Shown: positions 42,660 through 52,116 of the stretch, piece after piece
Layout: every line of letters starts with the position of its first letter
How positions within the stretch are numbered: the stretch's first letter is position 1
Source of the DNA: JAHBNG01 sp039028975
GTDB taxonomy: Bacteria; Chloroflexota; Anaerolineae; Caldilineales; Caldilineaceae
Length of the DNA: 64,000 bases
Direction: 5' to 3'
Assembly: GCA_039028975.1 (NCBI GenBank)
Contig: JBCCHB010000066.1
Location: forward strand, 1-64,000
Position numbers and translations under genes: made by a program
The notes under the pieces: model-generated
The model's input: the letters and a program-made list of their open reading frames with translations, nothing else
Database searches by the model: none
What the model was told of the DNA's origin: nothing

Positions 42660-43955
42660 GTGAAAGAATATGTACAATTCCCCCGGGTAAGCATCCTATG
42701 CTTAATGGCAGTAATCATAGTTGGATGCACCCGGGCAAAGAAAGAGGACATTCCAGAAGCAACGCCTGAGCCCAGGTTATCTATCCCCTCAATGCCAATA
42801 ACCGACAGGATAGACAGTATAGAAAATACAAGTATTATATCGGACGGTACAAACGGAATCGTCACGTTCATGCCAGTTGTGATCAATCCAGCCAGACGTC
42901 AATCCAGCACCAAAGGGTCGATTCAAAGTGGAGCTATTCAAGATGACCTAACGACTGAACCATATACACTTACGGTCACAACCTCAAACGAAATAACCGC
43001 GGATACAGGCGCCTTGCCTAACCAATCTACAGCTTTGCCCCAAGAGACAGAATCACCCCTGCCTCAATCTACATTGCGCTTAAAGGACTTATTGAATCAG
43101 CCGATAACAATTACACTCAATGCATCTTTAGAAAATGCATTAGGGGCCACCATACCTCCACTACCAAAACCATTGTCGCCAAGCTTGGGGTTGCCTACTA
43201 TCTCCAACTTGGCATTGCCCGATCCGGAAGAAAATTTCAGCGCATCTGCACCAATCAGAGTTGAGCGTACGGTGCAAGTACCGATATTGATGTATCATTA
43301 CCTAAGTGTTCCGCCAGCAGACGCCGATATTTACCGACTCGATTTATCGGTTCGCCCCGATCAATTTGCATCCCACTTGGATGCAATGCAAGAGGCTGGC
43401 TATACGACGATTAGTCTCTACGAGTTATGGAATCATCTAGTGAATGGTGCGGTGTTACCACCAAAACCCGTCGTCTTGACATTTGATGATGGATATCGCG
43501 ACAACTATGAAAATGCGTTCCCTCTTTTGGTGGAACGAGAGATGACAGCAACATTCTTTGTGGTAACAGATTTTATCAATCATTCAAGTCCAAGGTATGT
43601 TAGCTGGGAGATGGTACGCGAGATGCATGACGCGGGAATGTCCATTGAATCTCACGGTATCAATCATTATAGTTTGAAAAATCGCGATACTGAGTTCCTG
43701 GTCTTTCAAGCACTCCGTACAAAGGAGACGATTGAAGAGCAAATTGGCGTAGCACCCCGCTTTGTCTCATATCCAGCTGGCGAGTACGATGGAAATACCG
43801 TCGCAGTATTCGAAAGCGCCAACTACCTAGCCGGTGTAACAACAATTCAGGGGGCGGTCCACAACAGTAAGAATCTATTTGAATTACATAGAGTTAGGGT
43901 CCGTGGCACAACCGATTCGACCGAGCTATTGCGTTTGCTGGCACTTGAGTGGTAA
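42660..43955 (+). CDS. Polysaccharide deacetylase lipoprotein
   Basis: 431 residues, GTG 42660 with AGAAGAAAG upstream. Lipoprotein signal ILCLMAVIIVGC, a long Ser/Thr/Pro linker (to about 205), then the NodB domain: ILMYHYL, VVLTFDDGY (catalytic Asp and metal Asp), MSIESHGINHYSL (two metal His) and FVSYPAGEYD. It would remove acetyl groups from an envelope or extracellular glycan on the outer face of the membrane. Likely its own transcription unit. Confidence 0.9.
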   Translation: MKEYVQFPRVSILCLMAVIIVGCTRAKKEDIPEATPEPRLSIPSMPITDRIDSIENTSIISDGTNGIVTFMPVVINPARRQSSTKGSIQSGAIQDDLTTEPYTLTVTTSNEITADTGALPNQSTALPQETESPLPQSTLRLKDLLNQPITITLNASLENALGATIPPLPKPLSPSLGLPTISNLALPDPEENFSASAPIRVERTVQVPILMYHYLSVPPADADIYRLDLSVRPDQFASHLDAMQEAGYTTISLYELWNHLVNGAVLPPKPVVLTFDDGYRDNYENAFPLLVEREMTATFFVVTDFINHSSPRYVSWEMVREMHDAGMSIESHGINHYSLKNRDTEFLVFQALRTKETIEEQIGVAPRFVSYPAGEYDGNTVAVFESANYLAGVTTIQGAVHNSKNLFELHRVRVRGTTDSTELLRLLALEW

Positions 43956-44120
43956 TAATTGATAATACGTATACTAAAGGCGATTTGGTAACCATCAGTT
44001 TCCATAGCTCTACCAAAGGGAGAGAGTGCAATACACCCGATTGATATCAACATCAGCCCCAGGTTCAGCCCCGAGATTACGATGTTGCCTGAGCATAGTA
44101 ATATCAAAGAAAGGTTTACA

Positions 44121-44834
44121 ATGAAAGGACAAGCAGTCCTGCCATCGCATGACGAAAAATCAACATACGTAAATGAGATGTTTGCCCAGATCGCATCCAC
44201 ATATGATGTGATGAATCGGGTAATGACTGGTGGTATGGACGTGCGTTGGCGCAAGGAAGTGATTGATCTGTGTGAATTACCTCCCCATGGAAAATTGCTG
44301 GATGTGGGGACAGGTACCGGAGATATTGCCTATGAAGCCATGCAACGTCAGCCTAGTACGGCTGCCTTTGGAGCTGATTTTACCATTGAGATGATGCAGG
44401 CAGGCGTTGGCAAAATTGCTGGGCAATATCTACCCTTTACCCAGGCCGATGCCCTAAATCTACCCTATGCTGACAACACTTTTGACGCTGTTGTCTCTGG
44501 TTTCCTGATTCGCAACGTAGTGGATTCGGTCACTGCCTTCCGCGAGCAGCAGCGAGTGCTTAAGCCAGGAGGCAGGGTTGTCTGTCTAGAGACAGCTCCC
44601 CCGAGCAATACGGTTCTGGGTCCGCTTTTCCAATTCTACTTCTTTAACGTTGTACCCATCATTGGATCGTTAATTAGTGATTACGGTAAAGCCTACTCAT
44701 ACTTGCCCCACAGCACCGTCAATTTTCCTTCGCCAGAAAAATTGAAGCTTCAGATGGAACAGGCGGGACTACGTCACGTTACTTATCAAGAAAAGATGTT
44801 TGGTACAGTGGCTATACATATCGGCATGAAATAG
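44121..44834 (+). CDS. menG: Demethylmenaquinone methyltransferase
   Basis: 237 residues from ATG 44121 (AAAGG upstream). UbiE/MenG signature from the N-terminus: VNEMFAQIASTYDVMNRVMTGGMDVRWRK, SAM motif LLDVGTGTGDIA, then VLKPGGRVV and SYLPHSTVNFP. Transfers a methyl group from S-adenosylmethionine to demethylmenaquinone, the last step of menaquinone synthesis; a cytoplasmic, membrane-associated enzyme. No other menaquinone genes nearby. Confidence 0.9.
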   Translation: MKGQAVLPSHDEKSTYVNEMFAQIASTYDVMNRVMTGGMDVRWRKEVIDLCELPPHGKLLDVGTGTGDIAYEAMQRQPSTAAFGADFTIEMMQAGVGKIAGQYLPFTQADALNLPYADNTFDAVVSGFLIRNVVDSVTAFREQQRVLKPGGRVVCLETAPPSNTVLGPLFQFYFFNVVPIIGSLISDYGKAYSYLPHSTVNFPSPEKLKLQMEQAGLRHVTYQEKMFGTVAIHIGMK

Positions 44835-44894
44835 ATGATATAGATATTCGGAAAAGATCTTCTTCAACAGATTTCTCAGAAGCAGTCTGTAAAG

Positions 44895-44985
44895 TCATTC
44901 TGAGGAGCTTGCGACGAAGAATCTCAAGGTAGTTGTGCCGAGAAATACAGATTCTTCACTCGCTCCGCTCTTTCAGAATGACACG
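44895..44985. repeat. Dispersed hairpin repeat B
   Basis: GTCATTCTGAGGAGCTTGCG then GAAGAATCT..., and further on AGATTCTTCACTCGCTCCGC and CAGAATGAC: the two halves are reverse complements, forming a long imperfect hairpin. A partial copy lies at 41019-41052. Such CATTCTGAG/AGAATCT repeats are widespread in environmental bacteria. Confidence 0.65.
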
Positions 44986-45116
44986 CTCTTACCCTTTTCA
45001 GACAGCTTCCCAGATTAAACAGATTCATGAGTAAAACCTGAGAAACCTTCTTAATCTGTTGATGAAATGTGTCGGGTAATTATCTGGAAATCTACAGAGC
45101 TGGATAGTACAAGAAA

Positions 45117-45887
45117 ATGAGTGAAGCCAAAATGGAAACCTTTGAGCGGAATGATGGGCTGGCGGCACAACGCGGCGTCCCAAGTCTGGTCTGGAGGGAA
45201 GGGCAAGACCGACGGCTAGAAATGATTCTGCAATGGTCTGGTCGACGCCCAGATGAGGGGGTGGGCCGGGTAGTGGTGGCTGGCTGTGGTGTGGGGATGT
45301 ATGTCAAAGCCCTTCTTCCCTATGCAGACAAGGTTTACGGCTTCGAAATTGAATCAGCACATCTGGAGCAGGCCATACGAGAAGTACCCCAAGCACACCT
45401 TCACTTGGCTGCGTGTGAACATATGCCTTACGGAGATGACAGCTTTGATTTACTTCTCAGCCATGAAGTCTTAGAGCACGTGCAGGATGACAAACTCTCG
45501 GCCAGCGAAATTGCCAGGGTGCTCAAACCAGGGGGGCGGGCTGTCATCTTTGCACCAAATCGTATGGCGCCCTTTGAAACCCACGGCCACTATTGGCGAG
45601 GGAAATACTACTTTGGCAATACTCCCCTCATCAACTACCTACCCGACCCGTTGCGCAATCGGCTTGCGCCCCACGTACGTGCCTACATGGCCAAAGGGTT
45701 GCGGCGTCTCTTTATTGGTACGCCTGTTCGCATCATCCACCATACTCAAGTCTTCCCAGGCTGGGACAATGTGGTACAGCGCAAACCGCTAGTGGGTAAA
45801 GTACTGCGTTCCATTACATATGGAATGGAACGCTCACCGCTGACTATCTTTGGATTAAGCCATCTGCTCGTTGTTGAAAAGGTCTGA
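45117..45887 (+). CDS. Class I SAM-dependent methyltransferase
   Basis: 256 residues, ATG 45117. SAM-binding motif VVVAGCGVGMYV, acidic end of strand 2 (YGFEIESAHLE), LLLSHEVLEHVQDD and RVLKPGGRAVIFAPN: a methyltransf_11/25 type enzyme. The C-terminal half (HGHYWRGKYYFGN ... HHTQVFPGWD) suggests a lipid or glycan substrate but is not diagnostic. Separate from menG by a 280-base repeat-bearing gap. Confidence 0.8.
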   Translation: MSEAKMETFERNDGLAAQRGVPSLVWREGQDRRLEMILQWSGRRPDEGVGRVVVAGCGVGMYVKALLPYADKVYGFEIESAHLEQAIREVPQAHLHLAACEHMPYGDDSFDLLLSHEVLEHVQDDKLSASEIARVLKPGGRAVIFAPNRMAPFETHGHYWRGKYYFGNTPLINYLPDPLRNRLAPHVRAYMAKGLRRLFIGTPVRIIHHTQVFPGWDNVVQRKPLVGKVLRSITYGMERSPLTIFGLSHLLVVEKV

Positions 45888-45983
45888 ACGATAGTCTTTA
45901 AGAAACAGCTTCACCAGAGACATGGCAAGTTTTCAAAATCTGCCATCTTTGCCCGTTGGAAAACAATATCTGAATATCTGTAT

Positions 45984-47249
45984 CTACAAAATTGCATCCA
46001 GCGCCCGAATCACCTGATCCACCTCATCTTCACTTGTGTAGTGAAGAAAAGAGAGACGCAGTACACCCGGATCGAGAGGGATATTCATACCCTCCAAGAC
46101 CCGCACGGCATAGAAATCACCACTGCTAGCCATAACACTATGTTCAGCCAATTCCCGGACGACATATGACGCAGGGTGGTTAAGGACCTTGACTGCAACC
46201 GTGGGCGCACGCTGAAGTGGATCCGCTGGCCCTACTAAGCTCAGATTCGGACATTCTTCGATCCACGCTAGCAAGGGGGCCAACCGTGCGGCTTCGGCTT
46301 CTCGGAAGAGCTTATGGAGCTTGCGCCCCCGTTCTGCTTCCTCACTCTCCTCATTCTTAGCAGGTTCACGGGTACTTCCGTTGTTTGTGCCAAAATGATG
46401 CTCAAAGACAGCATCAAAGTAGTCAGCAATCCCGACCGATGCCGCAATTTGCCCATGATCCGGGCCGGCTGGCACAATCTTTTTACGGGGATAATCGCCG
46501 TTAAAGTAGTGGCTCTGGTTGGCCATCTGATTCAATACAGCCCGACGAACCACCATTAACCCTTGATGTGGACCAAAGGTCTTATAGAGGGAAAAGAGAT
46601 AGAGATCCGCACCAATGGCTTGAATATCGGGAAAGCCGTGGGGTGCACCAGCTACACCGTCGACGAGGATCAATGCCCCAGCATCATGAGCCTTAGTCGC
46701 GATCTCAGAAATCGGGTTGATGTGACCGATAATGTTGGAACAGTGGGGGAAGACGACCAAGCGGGTTCTCTGGCTAAGGAGCGAATCTAACTTCTCTACA
46801 TCAAGAATGCCACTCTCTTCATCAATCCGCCACTCTTTCACCTCAATCCCCGTCGCTTCCAATCGTCGCCACGCACCAGAATTGGCTTCGTGATCCTGAT
46901 TGGTTACGATGATCTCATCCCCCTCTTGCCAACTACCGCGGAAAGCCTGGGCCAATACGTAGGTATTCTGAGACGTGGATGGCCCAAAGTGAACTTCATC
47001 TTCACCCACATTCAAGTAGGCCGCTAGGCGACGGTATGCCTCATCCATTGCAGCACCCGCCTGAGCCGATGCAGGGTAGGCACCGTAAGGCTGGACTTTG
47101 GTCTCCCGGTAATATCGTTCTAGTCGCTCAATTACCTGACGGCAGGCATAAGAACCTCCAGCATTTTCAAAGAAGGCCCAGCCTTGAAGGGCAGGTTCGG
47201 AAAAGGCTGGGAACTGCTGACGGACAAAGGTAAGATCGAGTGTTGTCAT
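45984..47249 (-). CDS. Class V aminotransferase (cysteine-desulfurase-like)
   Basis: 421 residues from ATG 47249; the upstream frame lacks a ribosome site. PLP fold type I: FFENAGGSYACRQV, FGPSTSQNTYVLAQ, NQDHEANSGAWRRL, LVVFPHCSNIIGHINPI, LVDGVAGAPHGF and LFSLYKTFGPHQG with the PLP lysine. It belongs to the broad SufS/CsdA-like group; a catalytic desulfurase cysteine is not evident, so the reaction is uncertain. A short insertion (residues about 318-335) is Glu-rich. Confidence 0.85.
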   Translation of the reverse strand: MTTLDLTFVRQQFPAFSEPALQGWAFFENAGGSYACRQVIERLERYYRETKVQPYGAYPASAQAGAAMDEAYRRLAAYLNVGEDEVHFGPSTSQNTYVLAQAFRGSWQEGDEIIVTNQDHEANSGAWRRLEATGIEVKEWRIDEESGILDVEKLDSLLSQRTRLVVFPHCSNIIGHINPISEIATKAHDAGALILVDGVAGAPHGFPDIQAIGADLYLFSLYKTFGPHQGLMVVRRAVLNQMANQSHYFNGDYPRKKIVPAGPDHGQIAASVGIADYFDAVFEHHFGTNNGSTREPAKNEESEEAERGRKLHKLFREAEAARLAPLLAWIEECPNLSLVGPADPLQRAPTVAVKVLNHPASYVVRELAEHSVMASSGDFYAVRVLEGMNIPLDPGVLRLSFLHYTSEDEVDQVIRALDAIL

Positions 47250-47289
47250 TAGATGGTGCTTTCGTGTTGTTTCTAATCGATATTTTAAG

Positions 47290-47362
47290 GAACGAGAATT
47301 AAATAACTTGAGCACTTGAAGGGGTTACACCCGATTGAAACGCGTAAGTTATTTACAACTCC
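47290..47362. repeat. Dispersed hairpin repeat A, copy 2
   Basis: AACGAGAATTAAATAACTTGA ... GGGGTTACACCCGATTGAAACGC ... AAGTTATTTACAACT. Same layout as 40933-41006: the stem AAATAACTT/AAGTTATTT is kept and the middle differs. Confidence 0.65.
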
Positions 47363-47453
47363 TTTTGGAATGCATTTCGTTTGAAAGCAGAAATTCGTTC
47401 TCGCTGAGAGAAACCGTAGTCAGCTACCGTTTTCAACATACCGCACTTTAAAT

Positions 47454-49619
47454 TTAGGCGTCTTCAAGCCAAACCAATTGAGAAGATTGGATGAGTATTA
47501 ACTCACCACCCCAAGTCCCGAAAAAGAGATGATGAGTTCCATCGACCAATTCCGGTGAAATGGCCCAGCTACGGATGGGCGTACCATACTCATCAGGCGG
47601 GAGCGTAATGCCGCTAGCAGTCCAGTCGGCCTTTTGCCATGAGCCTCCATCATCTCGAGTGCGCCAAAGATCTGACTCGCTGCGAAGATAGAGGATACGA
47701 TCCTGTGAATAGCTTGGCGAGGCTAGAAATTCTGCACCGAAAGGATTCTCCAGCGTCAGGGAGGTGAGCGGCTGCCAACTCTGTCCACTATTGACCATAC
47801 GCTCTAGTTGTCCTGTTTCACCTATCCGGAGAGGTAGAGGAATGGCTGCATCTGTTCCCGGTAGGAGAGAAGTGAGCAGGGGCAGCTCTGATTCTTCTGT
47901 TGTGGTCAACACCAAAGACCAGTGAAGCCCCCCATCTGTCGATTGAAAGATCGAATGGCCAGATTCACTCTCATCGACATGGTAGTATGCGCTTTGTACC
48001 AATACGGTCTGATTTTGCTCAAAATTGGGCGAGATAGCCAAAGATTCGGTCCGAAGATGAGTTAACCCATTCCAAAGGTGTATCCACGTCAAGCCACCAT
48101 CTGTGGAGCGAAGTACGCCGTGGCCCTTATGCTCTCCTGCCGAACCAGCAACAAAGAGGGTTTGATCCGATGCAAAGCTGGGTGAAAACGCAAAGGCAAG
48201 CCCAGCGCCAGATAGGCTATCGGGCTGTGGCAACCGATCGATTAGCTTAATCCAGCTCTCCCCCCTATCCGTTGTACGAAAAGTTCCCCCATTTTGGCCA
48301 GAGAGCTGCACCAGAATTGTTTGGTCTTCGGCATACGTCGGCGATACGGCAATATGCCAAATGGACTCTGGTGGTAGGTCGACGGATTCAGACGCAATCG
48401 TCGGAAGCGGGTCACCCCCTGTATCGGCAAAGAGCAGTAGCTCGATTCCTTCCTCTGAGCGACTCGTTGCGTAAAGGCGGCCCCGTTCGACATCATGGAA
48501 CCACAGTTCAACCGACGGCATGGTACCATCAAATTGCCCCGTCTTCAGGTTAACTACATCACCTCGGCGATAGAGTTGCCCCGTGTTTAGATTGAGCAGC
48601 CCATACCCCATGCCGTCAGACCACGTTCTCAGCACACCTGCCTCATCGTAGGTGTGCCAGTTATGAAAAGTCACATACCGACTGTAAGCTGAATGACGAT
48701 AGAGATGCCCATCGATGGTTGGGTTGAGCTGAGATAGAAGTTGAAGCGGATCGGAGATGGGAGCCAGCGTGGCGGCATCAAATAGGCGTGGTGGTGGAAG
48801 TATTCCCGCTCCCGCACCAGAGCTAAAAACGCCAATATCCAGTCGAATGGTCCCACGGTGACTATCCACCGAGATCCCACTCACAACAGGCGAACCAACT
48901 AGCCAACGATTCTCGCTGTTGCTAATGTCTGGTGCCAGATCGGCAAGTCGATCTCCCGTCTCCGTATCGACCGCATACGCTGAGTAGGCCAAAACCAACA
49001 GATCGTCTCGATACGGATTGTTTACTGGTACACCTGCAGCAGTCGATAATTCACCACGCGGAAGGAGCGTCTCCCCATCGTAGATCCGAATCGGCTCTGC
49101 TTCAGGCTGTTCAGGTCGTATGGGAATCCCCGTAAAGAGCTGATTTGTTCTTCTATCAATGGCGACATAGCGTCCCCATAGTGAGCCGAGCAACGCCATG
49201 CTCTTTAGATCGATCACCTGGATTTGGGGAGGACCATCCCCGGTCCAATAGATCTCCCTTGGCTCAACATACAACCGTTGAGCAGCCTCGTCCAGATGTA
49301 GATAACCGGGGGCAGAGGCAACCATATCTACCACGTTTAGCCTGTCTCCATTCAAGTGGTAAATTTGATCCAAACTATCCATTACATAAAGTCTGTTCAT
49401 CGTTGAATCAAGAACCATATCAACGACAAAAGCTGATGGATCACCCAATTTTTTGCGTTGAAGTAGAGATGGGAGGGATGGGCGTGCTTGGTTACGAGCT
49501 TCGGCTGCCGAAATTTGATTTTGACCATCGGTCACCTGCTCTGGGCCGGGTATCTGTAGACAACCGACCAGGATCAAACCCACGGCCGCTATGAGAAATA
49601 TCGTCTGAATTCTATTCAT
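47454..49619 (-). CDS. Lipoprotein with two beta-propellers (YCF48/BNR-like)
   Basis: 721 residues from ATG 49619, where a lipoprotein signal begins (IFLIAAVGLILVGC). The first half has YVMDSLDQIYHLNG- and IDRRTNQLFTG-like strands of a YncE-type propeller. The second half repeats the sialidase/VPS10-type box: FRTTDRGESWIKL, LRSTDGGLTWIHL, FQSTDGGLHWSLV and WRTRDDGGSWQKA. Exported and lipid-anchored; a binding scaffold without visible catalytic residues. Confidence 0.8.
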   Translation of the reverse strand: MNRIQTIFLIAAVGLILVGCLQIPGPEQVTDGQNQISAAEARNQARPSLPSLLQRKKLGDPSAFVVDMVLDSTMNRLYVMDSLDQIYHLNGDRLNVVDMVASAPGYLHLDEAAQRLYVEPREIYWTGDGPPQIQVIDLKSMALLGSLWGRYVAIDRRTNQLFTGIPIRPEQPEAEPIRIYDGETLLPRGELSTAAGVPVNNPYRDDLLVLAYSAYAVDTETGDRLADLAPDISNSENRWLVGSPVVSGISVDSHRGTIRLDIGVFSSGAGAGILPPPRLFDAATLAPISDPLQLLSQLNPTIDGHLYRHSAYSRYVTFHNWHTYDEAGVLRTWSDGMGYGLLNLNTGQLYRRGDVVNLKTGQFDGTMPSVELWFHDVERGRLYATSRSEEGIELLLFADTGGDPLPTIASESVDLPPESIWHIAVSPTYAEDQTILVQLSGQNGGTFRTTDRGESWIKLIDRLPQPDSLSGAGLAFAFSPSFASDQTLFVAGSAGEHKGHGVLRSTDGGLTWIHLWNGLTHLRTESLAISPNFEQNQTVLVQSAYYHVDESESGHSIFQSTDGGLHWSLVLTTTEESELPLLTSLLPGTDAAIPLPLRIGETGQLERMVNSGQSWQPLTSLTLENPFGAEFLASPSYSQDRILYLRSESDLWRTRDDGGSWQKADWTASGITLPPDEYGTPIRSWAISPELVDGTHHLFFGTWGGELILIQSSQLVWLEDA

Positions 49620-49841
49620 TCCGTAAGGAGATCCTATTCCATCTATAATCGGTGCGCGACCTGTCCTTTCGAGGGGGATGATGAAAAATCTGTACCCGAC
49701 AGAACGGAAGATTTCCCCTCCGCCGAAATGACAAAAATCAACGGTATTGTGCAGTCTATTGATAACCACTGACACAACGCTGTTGGTATGGCTTGGACCT
49801 GCTCTAGACGGGATTAAGCCAGCGACTGTTCAGAAGCATAC

Positions 49842-50555
49842 CTATCTTGCCTCAAAAGGTTCTGGCGCAGTCTCATCCCCAACCAGCAGCCGCCCAATGT
49901 CGCACGTTTCAGCATCACAAAACCACAAAGTTCCATCATGAATGGTCATTCCATGAACTTCATCTGGTGCCTCTACTCGAATAACCTCGTAGATGCGACC
50001 GTTCTCTGGGTCCATCAGATTGATAACACCCGATGAGGTATCTGACACCCAAAGTCGACCATCCGTATTCCAAGCAATGCCATGCACCCGAAGCCCAGCA
50101 GCCGGAAAGCTGCGGATCTCTTCCCAGGAATCTGTATCCATCACGTGAACCTGTTGAGAAGGTGGCGAGGCGACATAGAGTAGCCCATCTTTCCATTCCA
50201 GGCCATGCGCACCTGTACGTTGGGCCATATCCGTCCCTTCGGTCCACGCCACCACACCGGCACCGGGCGCATCATACTTGGCAATGGTTTTGCCGGTCTC
50301 AGGGTCGAGTTTGGCGATCATGGATTCGTAGGTAGAAGCAATCCACATAAATCCACCACCCAAGGTCATACCGCTGGAATGAACTGTGTCCGTTTGGGCT
50401 TCAAAGAGCACGTCACCCGTTTGATAGTCCTGCTTGTAAATTTTGTGATCCTGCTGGTCAATGGACCATAAGCCATCTGCTGCGGCCTGAAGTCCGTTGG
50501 GGTGACTGCCAGGGCTGGAAAAGCGTTTTTCGACTTTTGCGATTGTAAAGGCCAT
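49842..50555 (-). CDS. SMP-30/virginiamycin-lyase-like propeller protein
   Basis: 237 residues, ATG 50555 with AGGAGG upstream. Six repeats of the form HPNGLQAAADGLWSIDQQ, LYVASPPSQQVHVMD, VHGIAWNTDGRLWVSD and VHGMTIHDGTLWFCD. Resembles YncE/Vgb-type six-bladed propellers. No signal peptide, so cytoplasmic. Enzymatic activity cannot be inferred. Confidence 0.75.
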   Translation of the reverse strand: MAFTIAKVEKRFSSPGSHPNGLQAAADGLWSIDQQDHKIYKQDYQTGDVLFEAQTDTVHSSGMTLGGGFMWIASTYESMIAKLDPETGKTIAKYDAPGAGVVAWTEGTDMAQRTGAHGLEWKDGLLYVASPPSQQVHVMDTDSWEEIRSFPAAGLRVHGIAWNTDGRLWVSDTSSGVINLMDPENGRIYEVIRVEAPDEVHGMTIHDGTLWFCDAETCDIGRLLVGDETAPEPFEAR

Positions 50556-50829
50556 TTGGTTTCCTCCTGAACGTACTCTGCAGCGTCACCGTGGGAAATC
50601 ATTTTGGTTCTTGGGCCTCCTAGTAGAGTAGCATAGTTACCATAGGAGTATGATATATGTTGCCACCTACGATTATCTCCTGATTTCCTAAAGGTCCTCA
50701 TTCTCATAACATCTATGAACGGTATCCGGCTGCCAGTATGGGATAGATTTTGTTGGTATAGTAAGTATGGTGCAGATTTGTGGGAATGTCAACGCCGTCT
50801 AGTGCAGAGTATAGATTCAAGAGGTTCAC

Positions 50830-52110
50830 ATGATGTTGAAAAAACGAGTGATTAAGTGGATATACATTTGGCTCATGGTCGTGGCTTGGAGTGGCTGCCA
50901 GCTTGGCCCTTCACAAACGGCAAGCGATTCACCTAACACGCCAGCTGAAGAACTTTTGGCTATTGAAGCTGACTCAACCGGTTCCGGCAAAGGGAAGGCT
51001 GAGGAACAGATGGTTGATGAAGAGACCAGCGACGAGACCAATGCAGAGGCGGAGAGTCGGGTTTTGCGTGTCGGTGATCTATTGAATACAAGGACTGAAT
51101 CTCAAGAGGAAGCAGCGGAGCTGACGATTGAGGCCGATGGTAATGAGGCAACGTTAATAGATGCTGAAGCGGCACCCGAGGTTGCATCAGAAGTTAGAGT
51201 CTTCGAAATTGGCAATGAATTGACCATTGCTGCCCTCAAAGCCAGCGAGATTGTCGGCAGCGAGATCACCATTGAGCAAACCCTAACCGCGGGAACAAAT
51301 TACAGTCAGAACATCGCCAGCTACATTTCGGAGGGAAATCGCATTTACGGTTTGCTTACTGTGCCATTTGGTGAACCACCAGCAAACGGGTTCGGTGCCG
51401 TCGTCTTCAACCACGGCTTCATTCCACCCGCCATCTACCAGACAACAGAACGTTATGTGGTTTATGTGGACGCCCTAGCCCGCAGTGGTTTGGTCGTCTT
51501 CAAAATTGATCTGCGCGGGCATGGAAACTCAGAGGGGGAGCCAAGTGGAACCTACTTTTCACCGGCTTATACCATTGACGCGATCTCGGCCCTTAAAAGC
51601 TTACAAACCCTCGATTTTGTGAATCCACAAGGGATTGGCATGTGGGGACACAGCATGGCTGGGAACCTAGTCCTCCGAGCCATGCTGGTCGAGCCAGACG
51701 TAAAGGCTGGCGTCATCTGGGCTGGTGCCGTCTATAGCTACGATGATTTTGTTCGCTATTCGATTGCCGATCCATCCTTTAACCGCAGAACCTTAGATGA
51801 ATCCCCCATCTTCCGTCGTACCCGGGCCATTCGAGAAGCGTATGGCGAACCCAATACGGCCGTCCCCTACTGGCGTGCCGTCTCTCTAACCGAAAATCTG
51901 AATGATCTGCAGGCCCCTGTGCAGCTTCACCACGCACTCAATGATGATGTGGTGAATAGTGGCTATTCAGTCGATCTCGCCGCCATTCTCGCAGCAGAAG
52001 GGAAATCCTATGAGCTATATACCTACGAAGGCGGTGGGCACAATATCGGCTCCCCCTACTTTAATGAAGCCATGCAGCGAACAATTGCATTTTTTAAGAC
52101 GAATCTATAG
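50830..52110 (+). CDS. Alpha/beta hydrolase lipoprotein
   Basis: 426 residues, ATG 50830 (or 50833). Lipoprotein signal WIYIWLMVVAWSGC, an acidic linker of about 110 residues, then an alpha/beta hydrolase: VVFNHGFIPP (oxyanion HG), MWGHSMAGN (nucleophile Ser), HALNDDVVNSG (Asp) and EGGGHNIGSP (His). The order and size fit dienelactone-hydrolase/S9-type esterases or peptidases acting outside the membrane. Convergent with the DUF362 gene, six bases apart. Confidence 0.85.
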   Translation: MMLKKRVIKWIYIWLMVVAWSGCQLGPSQTASDSPNTPAEELLAIEADSTGSGKGKAEEQMVDEETSDETNAEAESRVLRVGDLLNTRTESQEEAAELTIEADGNEATLIDAEAAPEVASEVRVFEIGNELTIAALKASEIVGSEITIEQTLTAGTNYSQNIASYISEGNRIYGLLTVPFGEPPANGFGAVVFNHGFIPPAIYQTTERYVVYVDALARSGLVVFKIDLRGHGNSEGEPSGTYFSPAYTIDAISALKSLQTLDFVNPQGIGMWGHSMAGNLVLRAMLVEPDVKAGVIWAGAVYSYDDFVRYSIADPSFNRRTLDESPIFRRTRAIREAYGEPNTAVPYWRAVSLTENLNDLQAPVQLHHALNDDVVNSGYSVDLAAILAAEGKSYELYTYEGGGHNIGSPYFNEAMQRTIAFFKTNL

Positions 52111-52116
52111 CAGTGG

